NCBI RefSeq assembly: GCF_008085905.1
Contig: NZ_VSFF01000011.1
Span: forward strand, 248,001-312,000
Source: Actinomadura syzygii
GTDB lineage: Bacteria; Actinomycetota; Actinomycetes; Streptosporangiales; Streptosporangiaceae
Length of the DNA: 64,000 nt
Direction: 5' to 3'
Positions 53,499 through 62,661 of this stretch are shown here, piece after piece. Position numbers and translations under genes: made by a program. How positions within the stretch are numbered: the stretch's first letter is position 1; every line of letters begins with the position of its first letter. Below the pieces are notes generated by a model. The model saw only the letters and a program-made list of their open reading frames with translations, did not search any database and was not told the DNA's origin.

Positions 53499-54731
53499 AT
53501 GTCGCGCGTGCCATTCCGGACCGAGACGCTGCGCCGAGCGGCACGCTCCCTGGGCGTCCTCGACTGGATCCGCGTCGGCGTGCTCGTCCTCGGCCTCGTG
53601 TTCGTCGCGACCGGCCTGCTGCCCGCCGACACGGCGCGGGCCAGCGTGGGACGGATCGCGCCCCTGCTGCTCTTCCTGTTCAGCGTCATCGTCCTCGCCG
53701 AGCTGACCAAGGAGGCGGGCGTCTTCGACGCGATCGCGCAGCGGATGGCGCGGGCCGGACGGGGGAACTACGTCGCGCTGTTCCTGCTCTGCGTCGCGTT
53801 CGCGTCGGTCACCACCGTCTTCCTCAACCTGGACACGACTGCGGTACTGCTCACTCCGGTCATGCTCGCGTTGGCTGCGCGCGCGCGGATCGCGACCCTT
53901 CCGCTGGCCATGACGACCGTCTGGCTCGCCAACACGGCCAGCCTCCTGCTGCCGGTGTCGAATCTGACCAACCTGCTGGCCGCCGACCGGGTAGCGCTGG
54001 AGACTCGCGAGTTCGCGGCCCGTATGTGGGTGCCGCAACTGGCCGTCCTCGCCGTCACCATGGTCCTGTTGTGGGTGTTCTACTGGCGGCGGCGGATGCG
54101 CGGCGCGGACGCCTACGACCCGCCGGAGCCCGCGCCCATCCGGGACCGGGTCCTGTTCTCCGCGACCGGGCTCGCCTGCCTGCTCTTCATCGGGGCGATC
54201 CTCGCGGGCGTGCACACCGGGATCCAGCTCGGCATCGCCGCGACCATCCCGGCCGTCGTGGCGGTGGGCGTGTTCGCTGTCCGCGACAGGGCCGCCCTAA
54301 AGCCGGCACTGATTCCGTGGCAGCTCATGGTGTTCGTCACGGGACTGTTCCTGGTCGTCCCCACGCTGGAGCGGTTCGGGTTGGACGACGCCATGCACGC
54401 GCTGGTAGGCGGGGACGACGGCGTCGCGGGGGCGTACAGGGCCGCGTTCTCTGGGGCGGGGCTGTCGAACGTGCTCAACAACCTTCCCGCCTACGTCGCG
54501 GGGGAGTCGGCCGTACCGGCGTCGAACAAGGAGCAGCTTCTGTCACTGCTCGTCGGGACGAATGTGGGCCCGGTCATCACGCCGTGGGGGTCCCTCGCCA
54601 CGCTGCTGTGGTTCGAATGGTGCCGCCGGTGGGACGTCCGCGTCCCCATCCGCAAGTTCGTGCTCACGGGGACGGTACTGGCCGTCGCGGGCTGCGCGGC
54701 CACCGTCCCGGCGCTCCTGCTGACCGGCTGA
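53499..54731 (+). CDS. ArsB/NhaD-like (ion transporter superfamily) permease
   Basis: A 410-residue membrane protein with 10-12 helices of the SLC13/ArsB/NhaD superfamily. Two inverted halves are suggested by VFLNLDTTAVLLTPVMLALA and GLSNVLNNLPAYVAG (each with an Asn-rich re-entrant motif), plus WLANTASLLLPVSNLTNLLA and GTNVGPVITPWGSLATLLW. It might export arsenite or exchange Na+/H+ or an organic anion; no ars genes lie nearby. It is divergent from the TIR-NACHT gene across 58 bp, so shared regulation is possible. Its 3' end overlaps the converging phosphatase gene by 189 nt. The ATG at 53499 is chosen; GTG 53508 is an alternative. Confidence 0.92.
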   Translation: MSRVPFRTETLRRAARSLGVLDWIRVGVLVLGLVFVATGLLPADTARASVGRIAPLLLFLFSVIVLAELTKEAGVFDAIAQRMARAGRGNYVALFLLCVAFASVTTVFLNLDTTAVLLTPVMLALAARARIATLPLAMTTVWLANTASLLLPVSNLTNLLAADRVALETREFAARMWVPQLAVLAVTMVLLWVFYWRRRMRGADAYDPPEPAPIRDRVLFSATGLACLLFIGAILAGVHTGIQLGIAATIPAVVAVGVFAVRDRAALKPALIPWQLMVFVTGLFLVVPTLERFGLDDAMHALVGGDDGVAGAYRAAFSGAGLSNVLNNLPAYVAGESAVPASNKEQLLSLLVGTNVGPVITPWGSLATLLWFEWCRRWDVRVPIRKFVLTGTVLAVAGCAATVPALLLTG

Positions 54732-55607
54732 CCCGGTGGGGCGCGGGTCGGCGGCCGCGAACTCCGCCGTGGTCTCCAGGAGGCGGTCGAGCAGTTCCGG
54801 GCGCGCGGCCACGAAGCCCAGCTCGGACGGCGTCCGGTCGATGCCGAGCTCGTAGGGGCGCCCGTCCAGGCGGCGCAGTTCCGCGCCCGCCTCGGCGGCC
54901 AGCAGCGCGCCCGCGGGCAGGTCGACGATTTCGGGGAGGTAGCCGACGATCCCGTCGATGTCGCCTCGGGCGAGCATCGTCCATGCCACGAGCGGCGCCC
55001 AGAGCTGGAGCATCCGCGCGCACCGGCTCTCCAGCGCGGTGCGTAGGCCGCATGCCACCCGGTCGGTCGCGGTGACCTGGTGCCCTTGGGTCCACGCCAG
55101 GACGGGGTTGTTCTCCCGTCCCGGTCGTGGACGTTCGGCCAGGGTCACCGGGGTTCCCTCCGGGCCCAGGGCGCCCTCGCCGCGAACGGCGGACCACGTC
55201 CGTCCTGACACGGGGTCGTGGACGACGCCCAAGACGGGCTCTGCGCGCGCGCACAGCGCCAGGCCCACCGCGTAGACGGGCATGCCGATCGCCACGTTGT
55301 TGGTGCCGTCCAGCGGGTCGACGAGCCAGACCATCTCCTCGCCGGGTGCGCCGTCCAGGATCCCCGACTCCTCGGCGATGATGCGGTGACCCGGATACGC
55401 CGCGCGGATGCGCCCCAGGATCAGTTCCTCCGCGGCCGTGTCCAGCTCTGTCACGACGTCGCCGCCGGTGCCCTTGGGGCGTATCTCCAGCGGCCCGCCC
55501 ATACCGGCGCTGAGCAGCGCGCCAGCCGCCTCGGCGGCGTCCACCGCGACCCTGCGGGCGGCGGCGAGATCGACGGTGGGAGCCGGTGACGGGGGTATGG
55601 GTCTCAT
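54543..55607 (-). CDS. Inositol-monophosphatase-family phosphatase
   Basis: 354 residues. The IMPase/FBPase core (about 10-275) shows all metal-site motifs: GDVVTELDTAAEELIL, RIIAEESG, WLVDPLDGTNNVAIGMPVYAVGLAL and the C-terminal ARGDIDGIVGYLPEIVDLPAG. Members act on inositol phosphates, 3'-phosphoadenosine nucleotides or sugar phosphates; which applies here is unknown. The last about 60 residues are Arg/Gly/Asp-rich and are encoded opposite the permease gene (189-nt convergent overlap, 54543-54731), so the natural C-terminus may have been extended by loss of an earlier stop. Third enzyme-size gene of the minus-strand operon that starts with the two-TM protein. ATG at 55607. Confidence 0.92.
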   Translation of the reverse strand: MRPIPPSPAPTVDLAAARRVAVDAAEAAGALLSAGMGGPLEIRPKGTGGDVVTELDTAAEELILGRIRAAYPGHRIIAEESGILDGAPGEEMVWLVDPLDGTNNVAIGMPVYAVGLALCARAEPVLGVVHDPVSGRTWSAVRGEGALGPEGTPVTLAERPRPGRENNPVLAWTQGHQVTATDRVACGLRTALESRCARMLQLWAPLVAWTMLARGDIDGIVGYLPEIVDLPAGALLAAEAGAELRRLDGRPYELGIDRTPSELGFVAARPELLDRLLETTAEFAAADPRPTGSAGQQERRDGGRAARDGQYRPREHELADGDADVPPAAPFEPQQRGEGPPRRDDRAHIRPDEQ

Positions 55608-55620
55608 CAGGCTCTGCCTT

Positions 55621-55691
55621 TCTGGGGGACGACCCCCAGACCCCCGAGGGGGAGGCCCGAAGATCCTCGCTTCGCTGCGGTCATCGGGCCT
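55621..55691 (+). repeat. Structured intergenic repeat element, copy D
   Basis: TCTGGGGG-ACGA-CCCCCAGA (55621-55640) is hairpin I with loop ACGA. A CCCCCGAG spacer follows, then hairpin II AGGCCCGA (55653-55660) with TCGGGCCT (55684-55691). It separates the cupin stop (55681) from the phosphatase start (55607) in the minus-strand operon; the cupin stop codon lies in the loop of hairpin II. Confidence 0.65.
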
Positions 55692-56376
55692 CTTCGGTCG
55701 TCGCGGCGTGGGCGGGAGCCGCGTCGGCGATGCGGCGGGCGGAGCGCCGCAGGGCCGCCGCCATGGCGGCGTCGTCGGAACGTGAACGTCGCACGTGGTG
55801 CGAGGGCGTGTCCAGGGGGCCGAGGGACAGGTCGCCGCCGCCGGGCGTCTGCCGCCCCAGCGCGACGGTCGCCGCGTCCGGGCCCTCCTCGATGAGCGTG
55901 GTGTGGAAGACGCCCGCGGGAAGCGTGTAGGAATCGCCGGTCCGATGGGTGCTGGACGGGCCGGGGGAGTACTGGACGGCGCGTCCGGTGGCCCTTAACT
56001 CGTCCACCTCGCCTTGGCTGACCACCTCGAAGACCTGCTGGACGTCCCCGCCCGCTGGGCCGGGACCCTCCTGGACGTCCATCCGCACGTTCCGGACCGT
56101 CCCGTACAGGACGAAACTGAGCAGATCCCAGCTGTGGCAGTGCACGGCGGACGTGGTGAACGGGGCGGGGCCGACCTCGGGCGTCCAGATGTGAAGGCAC
56201 ACCCCGAAGTCGCCGCTTCGCTCCACGGGAAGGCACACGAAACCCAGGGGGTGGCGCATTGCCGGGACGGGGGAGCGCCCCGCGGCGACGTCGTCCAGGA
56301 CGCCTCCCGCCCAGGCGGGCAGCGTCCGCGGCGCCGTTCCGGCTCTGATCTCCTGGCGGATCTCCTCGTACCTCAC
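55681..56376 (-). CDS. Cupin-fold protein (putative metal-dependent dioxygenase-like)
   Basis: 231 residues. A single cupin with motif 1 HCHSWDLLSFVLYGTVRN (two His, the usual Glu replaced) and motif 2 GDSYTLPAGVFHTTLIEEG (third His), giving a three-His metal site like cysteine-dioxygenase-type enzymes. The N-terminal about 50 residues are helical; the C-terminus is Arg/Ala-rich. No substrate can be assigned. GTG 56376 starts four bases after the stop of a 32-codon peptide gene, so translation is probably coupled; a TTG at 56409 is an in-frame alternative. The phosphatase gene follows after a structured hairpin element. Confidence 0.82.
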   Translation of the reverse strand: MRYEEIRQEIRAGTAPRTLPAWAGGVLDDVAAGRSPVPAMRHPLGFVCLPVERSGDFGVCLHIWTPEVGPAPFTTSAVHCHSWDLLSFVLYGTVRNVRMDVQEGPGPAGGDVQQVFEVVSQGEVDELRATGRAVQYSPGPSSTHRTGDSYTLPAGVFHTTLIEEGPDAATVALGRQTPGGGDLSLGPLDTPSHHVRRSRSDDAAMAAALRRSARRIADAAPAHAATTEEAR

Positions 56377-56380
56377 TCGG

Positions 56381-56479
56381 TCACCAGTTCGCGGGAGCGG
56401 TTTCGGCAATGGTCTCGGCAGCGGGCTCGGTGGTGGTCTCGGTAGTGGTCTCGGCGGCGGGTTCGGTCTCGTCGCTCAC
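56381..56479 (-). CDS. 32-residue Glu/Thr-rich peptide (candidate precursor or coupling peptide)
   Basis: A GTG (56479) overlapping the TGA of the two-TM gene as GTGA opens a 32-codon frame ending in TGA at 56381-56383, four bases before the cupin GTG. The peptide starts MSDETEPAAET, carries a second EPAAET block, is made almost only of Glu, Thr, Ala and Pro, and ends ETAPANW with a C-terminal Trp. Its coupling on both sides and its length recall leader/precursor peptides of small modified-peptide operons, but no known modifying enzyme family is nearby apart from the cupin and phosphatase. It could also be a non-functional spacer. No homology evidence was available. Confidence 0.5.
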   Translation of the reverse strand: MSDETEPAAETTTETTTEPAAETIAETAPANW

Positions 56480-57489
56480 TCGTAGGGGTCTTTGGGGCGC
56501 AGCGCCTTACGGATGATCTCGATGACGTCGCGGTCGGTGTAGCCGTGCGCGAGGTCGATCCCGATCACCTCGAACAGCTTGCGGACCTCCTCGACCGTGG
56601 GCTCGTCGTCCAGCGGGGCAAGCCGCGCCTGCTCCATGGGGACGCGGCGGGCCTGGTCCAGGCTGGTCTGCAGTTCCGCGCTGACCCAGCTGTAATAGAA
56701 CTTGTTGTTGTCGATGACCAGCGCCTCACCGCGCGGGTCGTCCCGCGTGACCACGACCCGCGACGACGCCAGGTCGTACCGCAGCGTCGTCATCGTGCGG
56801 GACAGGCCGATGTCGATGTCGAGCATGGCGAACCGCTGCTTGTGCCAGCATGCCGCGAGGATCGTGGCGTACGCCTCCTTGCGGGTGCGCTCCAGCGTCC
56901 AGGGCTCGCCGGTGGCGTCCGGGCCGTCCGACACGGAGCGGCGGTGACGTGCGTACGCCTCGCAGACCTCCACGTTGGTGGGGTCGAGGATCTCCAGGCG
57001 GAACAGGAGCGTGCGCCGCTCCCTGCGCGCCGTCCCGACGCACTCGGGCAGTGTGCGCGCGCGGATGTAGGTTCCGGTGCCGCCCTTGAAGAACCACCGG
57101 TCGGTGTCGCGGCGGGCCTCTTCGAGCACGTGCGCCACCTGCGCGCCGCCGATGACCCGGACCACAGTGGTCTCGTCCAGCGCGCGCTTGGTCTCGGACA
57201 GCACGTTCTCGAAGCTCTCGATGTGGGTGAGCTTGCCGCTCAGGTCGTCCAGCGTGGACGAGGACGCGCGGAGCGTGTCCCGCACCTCGGCCTCGACGGG
57301 GATGCGGCGCCCCCGGTCGCGCAGCACGGACGTCGCGAGCAGGCCGATCACCGCGAGGATCGCGCTGTTGGTGATATCGGTCTCGTTCGGCAGCTTCACC
57401 CCGAGGCCGATCACCGCCACGGTGACGGCCAGCACCAGCGCGATCACGGCGTCGGCGTTCTTCGCGAGCCAGTTGGCGAAACGGGTCAT
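56476..57489 (-). CDS. Two-TM membrane protein with cytoplasmic domain, unknown function
   Basis: 337 residues. Two N-terminal helices (ADAVIALVLAVTVAVIGLGV, about 12-31, and NSAILAVIGLLATSVL, about 41-56) are joined by a short loop. A coiled-coil-like segment (about 65-105) and a soluble mixed alpha/beta domain with VVRVIGGAQVAHVLEEARRD, RRTLLFRLEILDPTNVEVCEAY and ALVIDNNKFYYSWVS follow. I do not recognise the family. The layout of two helices plus a cytoplasmic sensor resembles membrane effectors of nucleotide-signalled defence systems, which is only an analogy. The stop overlaps the start of the 32-residue peptide gene. The ATG at 57489 has no clear ribosome-binding site. Confidence 0.85.
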   Translation of the reverse strand: MTRFANWLAKNADAVIALVLAVTVAVIGLGVKLPNETDITNSAILAVIGLLATSVLRDRGRRIPVEAEVRDTLRASSSTLDDLSGKLTHIESFENVLSETKRALDETTVVRVIGGAQVAHVLEEARRDTDRWFFKGGTGTYIRARTLPECVGTARRERRTLLFRLEILDPTNVEVCEAYARHRRSVSDGPDATGEPWTLERTRKEAYATILAACWHKQRFAMLDIDIGLSRTMTTLRYDLASSRVVVTRDDPRGEALVIDNNKFYYSWVSAELQTSLDQARRVPMEQARLAPLDDEPTVEEVRKLFEVIGIDLAHGYTDRDVIEIIRKALRPKDPYE

Positions 57490-57736
57490 GGTCGGCGGCT
57501 ACCCCGTCCTGTGTCGGCGTCGCCGAGGGCGTTCCGGGGGCGCGCGGGGTGTCGTCCCCCCTTGGAGCACACGATCGGCGCCGTCATCGTAACCACAGGG
57601 CCTGGACGGCGGGGAAGCCCCATGGGCAGGGCGATTCGGGTGCCCTCGGAGGCTGCCGCCCATCACCCGCCGGCCCCCGCGGCCTTCCCGACTTGGACGA
57701 CCGTGGGTGTCGGCGGCCCGCTATAGGCTCGTCCGC
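57490..57736. other. Divergent intergenic region (two-TM operon / histidine kinase)
   Basis: 247 nt between divergent starts. It holds the kinase -10 (TAGGCT, 57724-57729). For the minus-strand operon I found only TAGCCG six bases before the ATG, which lacks the final T of TANNNT. No gene or strong hairpin was seen. Confidence 0.5.
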
Positions 57737-58888
57737 ATGCGCGTGCGGGGCTGGTGGGCGACGGCATGGCCGACGCGCCGTTCGCGTGCGCTCGACGTGG
57801 TCATCGCCGTGTCGCTGGCCGCGGGCGACGGCACGTTCATGTGGTTCGCCGAGCAGAAGTTCTGGCTTCCGCCGCCCGTCGTGGCCGCGTGCAGCGCCTT
57901 TCTCGGCCTCGCCGTGGTAACGCGGCGCGTCCACCCGGTCGCCCTCGCCCTGTTCACGCTCGTCTTCGGGACGGTCACCGGCGCGGGCGTCTTCGCCGTG
58001 CTGGTCATCATGTACTCGCTCGCCGCCTACACCGCGTCCCGCCCGACGGTGGTGACCATCGCGGTGGCCGGTTACGTCGCCTCGCTCGCGTTCCCCGGGC
58101 CCACGGCCGAGAACGGCTCGTTCCTCGCGCAGGCCATGTTCGGCATCGTGTTCGTGACCGTGCCCGTCCTGCTCGGCCTCTACATGAGGGCGCGCAAGCA
58201 GCTCGTCATCTCGCTCCAAGAGCGCGCCGCGCGTTTGGAACGTGAACAGCACCTCCTCGCAGAGCGCGCGCGGGGAGAGGAGCGCACCCGCATCGCGCGG
58301 GAGATGCACGACGTGGTCGCCAACAGGATCAGCGTCATGGTCGTGCACGCGGGGGCGCTCAAGGCCATCGCCGTTCGCGACCCCGTCCGGGCGGCGGAGA
58401 CCGCGACCGTCATAGGCGACATGGGGCGGCAGGCGCTGGAGGAGCTCCGCCACGTCATCGGGGTCCTGCGCCAGGGCGAGGAGGCCCTGCCCCAGGAGGC
58501 GGTGACGCTGGCGCACGTCCGCGAGCTGGTCGGGCAGTCGGGCGCGGCCGGACTGAAGGTCGAACTGGCGATCCGCGGCGAGGAGCAGCCCATGCCCGCC
58601 GCCGTCGGACGGACGGTCTACCGCCTCGTCCAGGAGGCGCTCACCAACGTGCACAAGCACGCCGGGGCCGCCGACACCCGCGTCGGCCTCGCCCTGCTGC
58701 CCGAGGCCGTCGAGGTCGAGGTGGCGAACGAGCCGCCCACCGCCCCGCCCGAGCACCGGCTGCCGAGCGGCGGGAACGGCCTGGTCGGGCTGCGCGAGCG
58801 GGTCACGGCCCTCGGCGGCAGCTTCGAGGCGGGGCCCCGCGCGGGCGGCTACGCCGTGCGGGCCCGGATCCCGCTGCCCGCGTCCTGA
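57737..58888 (+). CDS. Orphan sensor histidine kinase (NarL-type partner, HisKA_3)
   Basis: 383 residues: an N-terminal membrane region with five to six helices (about 20-150, e.g. [20 protein letters not shown] and [18 protein letters not shown]), a short coiled coil, a HisKA_3 dimerisation domain with the phospho-acceptor in [26 protein letters not shown], and a HATPase domain (N-box [15 protein letters not shown]-box [11 protein letters not shown]). It should phosphorylate a NarL/FixJ-type regulator, but none is adjacent; uvrB follows. TAGGCT (57724-57729) lies seven bases before the ATG, another leaderless arrangement. Confidence 0.95.
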   Translation: MRVRGWWATAWPTRRSRALDVVIAVSLAAGDGTFMWFAEQKFWLPPPVVAACSAFLGLAVVTRRVHPVALALFTLVFGTVTGAGVFAVLVIMYSLAAYTASRPTVVTIAVAGYVASLAFPGPTAENGSFLAQAMFGIVFVTVPVLLGLYMRARKQLVISLQERAARLEREQHLLAERARGEERTRIAREMHDVVANRISVMVVHAGALKAIAVRDPVRAAETATVIGDMGRQALEELRHVIGVLRQGEEALPQEAVTLAHVRELVGQSGAAGLKVELAIRGEEQPMPAAVGRTVYRLVQEALTNVHKHAGAADTRVGLALLPEAVEVEVANEPPTAPPEHRLPSGGNGLVGLRERVTALGGSFEAGPRAGGYAVRARIPLPAS

Positions 58889-58992
58889 CGGCGGGCCGGA
58901 AACCGGGTTCCGACCAGCGGGGACGCGGAATGTCGGTGGCCTTGCGTACTGTTGTGACGGCAGGGAGAAAGCCGTACCCAGGGGAGGCGACG

Positions 58993-61110
58993 ATGCGGCC
59001 GGTCACTGATCTTCGGCGCCGCGTGGCGCCGTTCGAGGTCGTCACCGAGATGACGCCGTCGGGCGACCAGCCGCAGGCGATAGCCGAGCTCGCCGTCCGC
59101 GTCGAGGGCGGCGAGAAGGACTCGGTGCTCCTCGGCGCCACCGGCACCGGCAAGACCGCCACGATCGCGTGGCTGGTCGAGAAGGTCCAGCGGCCCCTGC
59201 TGGTCATGCAGCCGAACAAGACCCTCGCCGCGCAGTTCGCCAACGAGCTGCGCGAGATGCTGCCGAACAACGCCGTCGAGTACTTCGTCTCGTACTACGA
59301 CTACTACCAGCCCGAGGCGTACATCCCGCAGACCGACACCTACATCGAGAAGGACTCCTCGATCAACGACGAGGTCGACCGGCTGCGGCACTCGGCGACC
59401 AACTCGCTGCTCACCCGCCGCGACACCGTGGTCGTCGCGTCGGTGTCGTGCATCTACGGCCTCGGCACCCCGCAGGAGTACGTCGACCGCATGGTGCGGC
59501 TGCGCGTCGGCCAGGAGATCGAGCGCGACGCCCTGCTCCGGCAGCTCGTCGGCATGCAGTACACGCGCAACGACCTCGCCTTCACCCGCGGGACGTTCCG
59601 CGTCCGCGGCGACACGATCGAGATCATCCCGCAGTACGAGGAGCTCGCCGTCCGCATCGAGATGTTCGGCGACGAGATCGAGAAGCTCGCCACCCTGCAC
59701 CCGCTCACCGGCGAGCTCATCACCGAGGACGAGGAGCTCTACGTCTTCCCCGCGTCCCACTACGTCGCCGGGCCGGAGCGCATGGAGCGGGCCATCGGCG
59801 CCATCGAGACCGAGCTGGCGGACGTCCTCGCCGTGATGGAGCGGCAGGGCAAGATGCTCGAGGCGCAGCGCCTGCGGATGCGCACCAGCTACGACATCGA
59901 GATGATGCGGCAGGTCGGCACCTGCTCCGGCATCGAGAACTACTCCCGCCACATCGACGGCCGCGGCCCCGGCACCGCCCCGAACACCCTCCTCGACTAC
60001 TTCCCCGAGGACTTCCTCCTCGTCGTCGACGAGTCGCACCAGACCGTCCCGCAGATCGGCGCGATGTACGAGGGCGACGCGTCCCGCAAGCGGATGCTGG
60101 TCGAGCACGGCTTCCGGCTGCCCTCCGCGATGGACAACCGCCCCCTCAAGTGGGAGGAGTTCCTCGACCGCATCGGCCAGACCGTGTACCTGTCCGCGAC
60201 GCCCGGCACGTACGAGATGAACCGCGTCAAGGGCGACGTCGTCGAGCAGGTCATCCGGCCCACCGGCCTGGTCGACCCGGAGGTCGTGGTCAAGCCGACC
60301 AAGGGCCAGATCGACGACCTCATCCACGAGATCCGCGAGCGCACCGAGCGGGACGAGCGCGTCCTCGTCACCACCCTCACCAAGAAGATGGCCGAGGACC
60401 TCACCGACTACCTCCTCGAACTCGGCATCCAGGTCCGCTACCTGCACAGCGAGGTCGACACGCTGCGCCGCGTCGAGCTGCTCCGCGAGCTGCGGGCCGG
60501 CGAGTACGACGTGCTGGTCGGCATCAACCTGCTCCGCGAGGGCCTCGACCTGCCCGAGGTGTCGCTCGTCGCGATCCTGGACGCCGACAAGGAGGGCTTC
60601 CTGCGCTCCGAGACGTCGCTCATCCAGACGATCGGCCGCGCGGCCCGCAACGTGTCCGGCCAGGTGCACATGTACGCCGACACGGTCACTCCGTCGATGG
60701 AGCGCGCGATCGACGAGACGAACCGGCGCCGCGCCAAGCAGGTCGCCTACAACGAGGAGCACGGCATCAAGCCGACGGCCCTGCGCAAGCGCATCGCCGA
60801 CATCCTCGACTCGCTCGCCCGCGAGGACGCCGACACCGAGACGCTGATCGGCGGCGCGGGCCGCCAGCAGAGCCGCGGCAAGGCGCCCGTTCCCGGGCTC
60901 GCGTCCCGTACCAGGGAGGTCGGACGGCACGCCGCCGACCTGGTCGGGGAGCGCCCGCGCGAGGAGCTCGAGGGCCTCATCGAGCAGATGACCGCCCAGA
61001 TGCACCAGGCCGCCGCCGACCTCCAGTTCGAGCTGGCCGCCCGCCTCCGCGACGAGACGAAGGAACTGAAACGCGAACTCCGCGAAATGAAGGAGGCGGG
61101 CGTCAAGTGA
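58993..61110 (+). CDS. uvrB: Excinuclease ABC subunit B
   Basis: 705 residues, the damage-verifying helicase-like subunit of nucleotide excision repair. Motifs: Walker A GATGTGKT, the beta-hairpin [23 protein letters not shown], DExx box VVDESH, motif IV-VI region ([37 protein letters not shown]) and a C-terminal UvrC-binding coiled coil ([27 protein letters not shown]). The ATG at 58993 follows GGGGAGG; a TACTGT near 58946 may be its -10. I saw no LexA box upstream. It converges on a GNAT gene 15 nt away. Confidence 0.98.
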   Translation: MRPVTDLRRRVAPFEVVTEMTPSGDQPQAIAELAVRVEGGEKDSVLLGATGTGKTATIAWLVEKVQRPLLVMQPNKTLAAQFANELREMLPNNAVEYFVSYYDYYQPEAYIPQTDTYIEKDSSINDEVDRLRHSATNSLLTRRDTVVVASVSCIYGLGTPQEYVDRMVRLRVGQEIERDALLRQLVGMQYTRNDLAFTRGTFRVRGDTIEIIPQYEELAVRIEMFGDEIEKLATLHPLTGELITEDEELYVFPASHYVAGPERMERAIGAIETELADVLAVMERQGKMLEAQRLRMRTSYDIEMMRQVGTCSGIENYSRHIDGRGPGTAPNTLLDYFPEDFLLVVDESHQTVPQIGAMYEGDASRKRMLVEHGFRLPSAMDNRPLKWEEFLDRIGQTVYLSATPGTYEMNRVKGDVVEQVIRPTGLVDPEVVVKPTKGQIDDLIHEIRERTERDERVLVTTLTKKMAEDLTDYLLELGIQVRYLHSEVDTLRRVELLRELRAGEYDVLVGINLLREGLDLPEVSLVAILDADKEGFLRSETSLIQTIGRAARNVSGQVHMYADTVTPSMERAIDETNRRRAKQVAYNEEHGIKPTALRKRIADILDSLAREDADTETLIGGAGRQQSRGKAPVPGLASRTREVGRHAADLVGERPREELEGLIEQMTAQMHQAAADLQFELAARLRDETKELKRELREMKEAGVK

Positions 61111-61125
61111 TCGCCCCGCGCGGGG

Positions 61126-61959
61126 TCAGTTGAAGGTGAGGACCACCCGGTCCTCCACCGGGCGGAAGCCGAGCCGCTGATAGATGGCGTTGCTGGTCGG
61201 GTTCGCGAGGTCGGTGAAGAGCACGACGTGCACGGCGCCCGCGTCCTGTGCCTCGCGAGTGATCGCGGCGGTGACGGCGGCGCCGTAGCCGCGGCGGCGG
61301 TGCTCCGACGGCGTGTACACGTGCGCGACCCGCGTCATCCCGGCGACGGTCGGCGACCGCCCGGCCATCGCGACGGGACGTCCGTCCTCCTCCCACAGGG
61401 TGACGCAGCCCTTGGCGACGCGCCCCTCGACCACGGCCGGGTCGATCGTGGCGTGGCCGCCGTCCCAGCTGAACGCGCCGAACCACGTCAGTACGAGGTC
61501 CCAGTCGCCCGCGCCGGCGATACGCGGGGCGCCCGCAGGCGGCGGATCCGGGACGGTCAGCTCGTCCAGCCGGTAGAGCCGCTGCCGCATCGCCACCTCG
61601 CTCGCGGCTCCGGCCCTGCTCGTCCATGCCTCGGCGAACGGCCCGGCGACGGCCTGTGGGCAGTTGGTCTCGGAGACGGCGGCGGCACGTTCGGCGAGGG
61701 CGTTCGCCAGCTCCCGCGCCGCTCGCTCCGGCATCGCGCTCAGCATCGCCGGGTACGAGCCGGTGCGCAGGAAGGTGGCGGCGACCATCCCGGCGTGCGT
61801 CCACCAGCCGAACAGCACGTCACCACGGAGGCCGGGTCCCTGTCCGAGCAGGGTGTCGAGCACGGTGAGCGGCACGGTATGCGCCACGGGATCGCTGCGG
61901 AGGAACTCGTCGGTGTGGGTGCGGAACGCGTCCAGGTCGTCAGTCAGCGTCCAAGCCAT
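61126..61959 (-). CDS. GNAT-family N-acetyltransferase (two-domain)
   Basis: 277 residues. A C-terminal GNAT domain (about 145-277) with motif A VAHVYTPSEHRRRGYGAAVTAAITREAQ and motif B HVVLFTDLANPTSNAIYQRLGFRPVEDRVVLTF follows an N-terminal domain (about 1-135) that looks like a degenerate GNAT (GLRGDVLFGWW, VAATFLRTG), as in many actinobacterial tandem-GNAT proteins. Substrate unknown. The ATG at 61959 has no strong site visible. Convergent with uvrB. Confidence 0.92.
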   Translation of the reverse strand: MAWTLTDDLDAFRTHTDEFLRSDPVAHTVPLTVLDTLLGQGPGLRGDVLFGWWTHAGMVAATFLRTGSYPAMLSAMPERAARELANALAERAAAVSETNCPQAVAGPFAEAWTSRAGAASEVAMRQRLYRLDELTVPDPPPAGAPRIAGAGDWDLVLTWFGAFSWDGGHATIDPAVVEGRVAKGCVTLWEEDGRPVAMAGRSPTVAGMTRVAHVYTPSEHRRRGYGAAVTAAITREAQDAGAVHVVLFTDLANPTSNAIYQRLGFRPVEDRVVLTFN

Positions 61960-62084
61960 ACCTCAGCATGAACCGGGCCGCACCGCCCTGCACTCGGATT
62001 TCCGGCCGGTGAGCTGATCCATGGCTTCTCCGACCGTCGGTTTATCGGGAGGACGACTTTCGGTGGGCGGCCTACGATCATGGG

Positions 62085-62588
62085 GTGGACGTTGAGGTGC
62101 GGGATGCGCGGCCGAACGAGCTGCCGCTCCTGGCGGCGATCGAGAACTCCGGGGACGCGATGTTCGCCGAGATCGGCATCGTGTTCCCGCCGGGTCCGAC
62201 CGTGGCCGAGCTGGTGATCGACAAGGGCGGGGAGATCCTGGTGGCGGGCGACCCGCCGGTCGGGTTCGCGGTGCTCGGCGAGGTGGACGGCGCCGTCCAC
62301 CTGGAGCAGATCTCGGTGCGCGGCGACCTGACGGGGCGCGGGATCGGCGTCCGGCTGCTGGACGCGGTCAAGGCCCGCGCCGCCGGACGCGGATCGCCCG
62401 GCGTGAGCCTGCTGACGTTCCAGGACGTCCCGTGGAACGCCCCCTGGTACGCCGCGCACGGGTTCGAGGAGCTGCTCGAGGAGCGCTGGGGGCCGGGCAT
62501 CCGCGCGTACTGGGAGGCGGAGATCGAGGAGGGCCTCCACGTGCTCGGACCCAGGCTCGTCATGTGGGCTCCGACCCCCGCCCGTTAG
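62085..62588 (+). CDS. GNAT-family N-acetyltransferase
   Basis: A 167-residue single-domain GNAT: LEQISVRGDLTGRGIGVRLLDAVKARAAGRG (motif A, GRGIG) and LLTFQDVPWNAPWYAAHGFEELLEERWGPG (motif B). The FQDVPWNAPWY pattern is common in small GNATs annotated as acting on amines, but the substrate is unknown. TACGAT (62073-62078) lies six bases before the GTG at 62085, implying a leaderless mRNA. Confidence 0.93.
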   Translation: MDVEVRDARPNELPLLAAIENSGDAMFAEIGIVFPPGPTVAELVIDKGGEILVAGDPPVGFAVLGEVDGAVHLEQISVRGDLTGRGIGVRLLDAVKARAAGRGSPGVSLLTFQDVPWNAPWYAAHGFEELLEERWGPGIRAYWEAEIEEGLHVLGPRLVMWAPTPAR

Positions 62589-62661
62589 TGATCTACAACG
62601 TAAAGGCGGGAACCCGGATGCCGCCCGGAACGTCTCGCCCATGGACGGTACGAGGAGGATA

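Noticed and set aside
56476-56479. Programmed frameshift fusing the two-TM protein to the 32-residue peptide
   Set aside because: The GTGA junction is the ordinary coupling overlap of this genome, and no slippery heptamer is present.
58889-58992. LexA (SOS) box upstream of uvrB
   Set aside because: No match to the actinobacterial LexA pattern (TCGAAC-type dyad) could be found in the promoter region.
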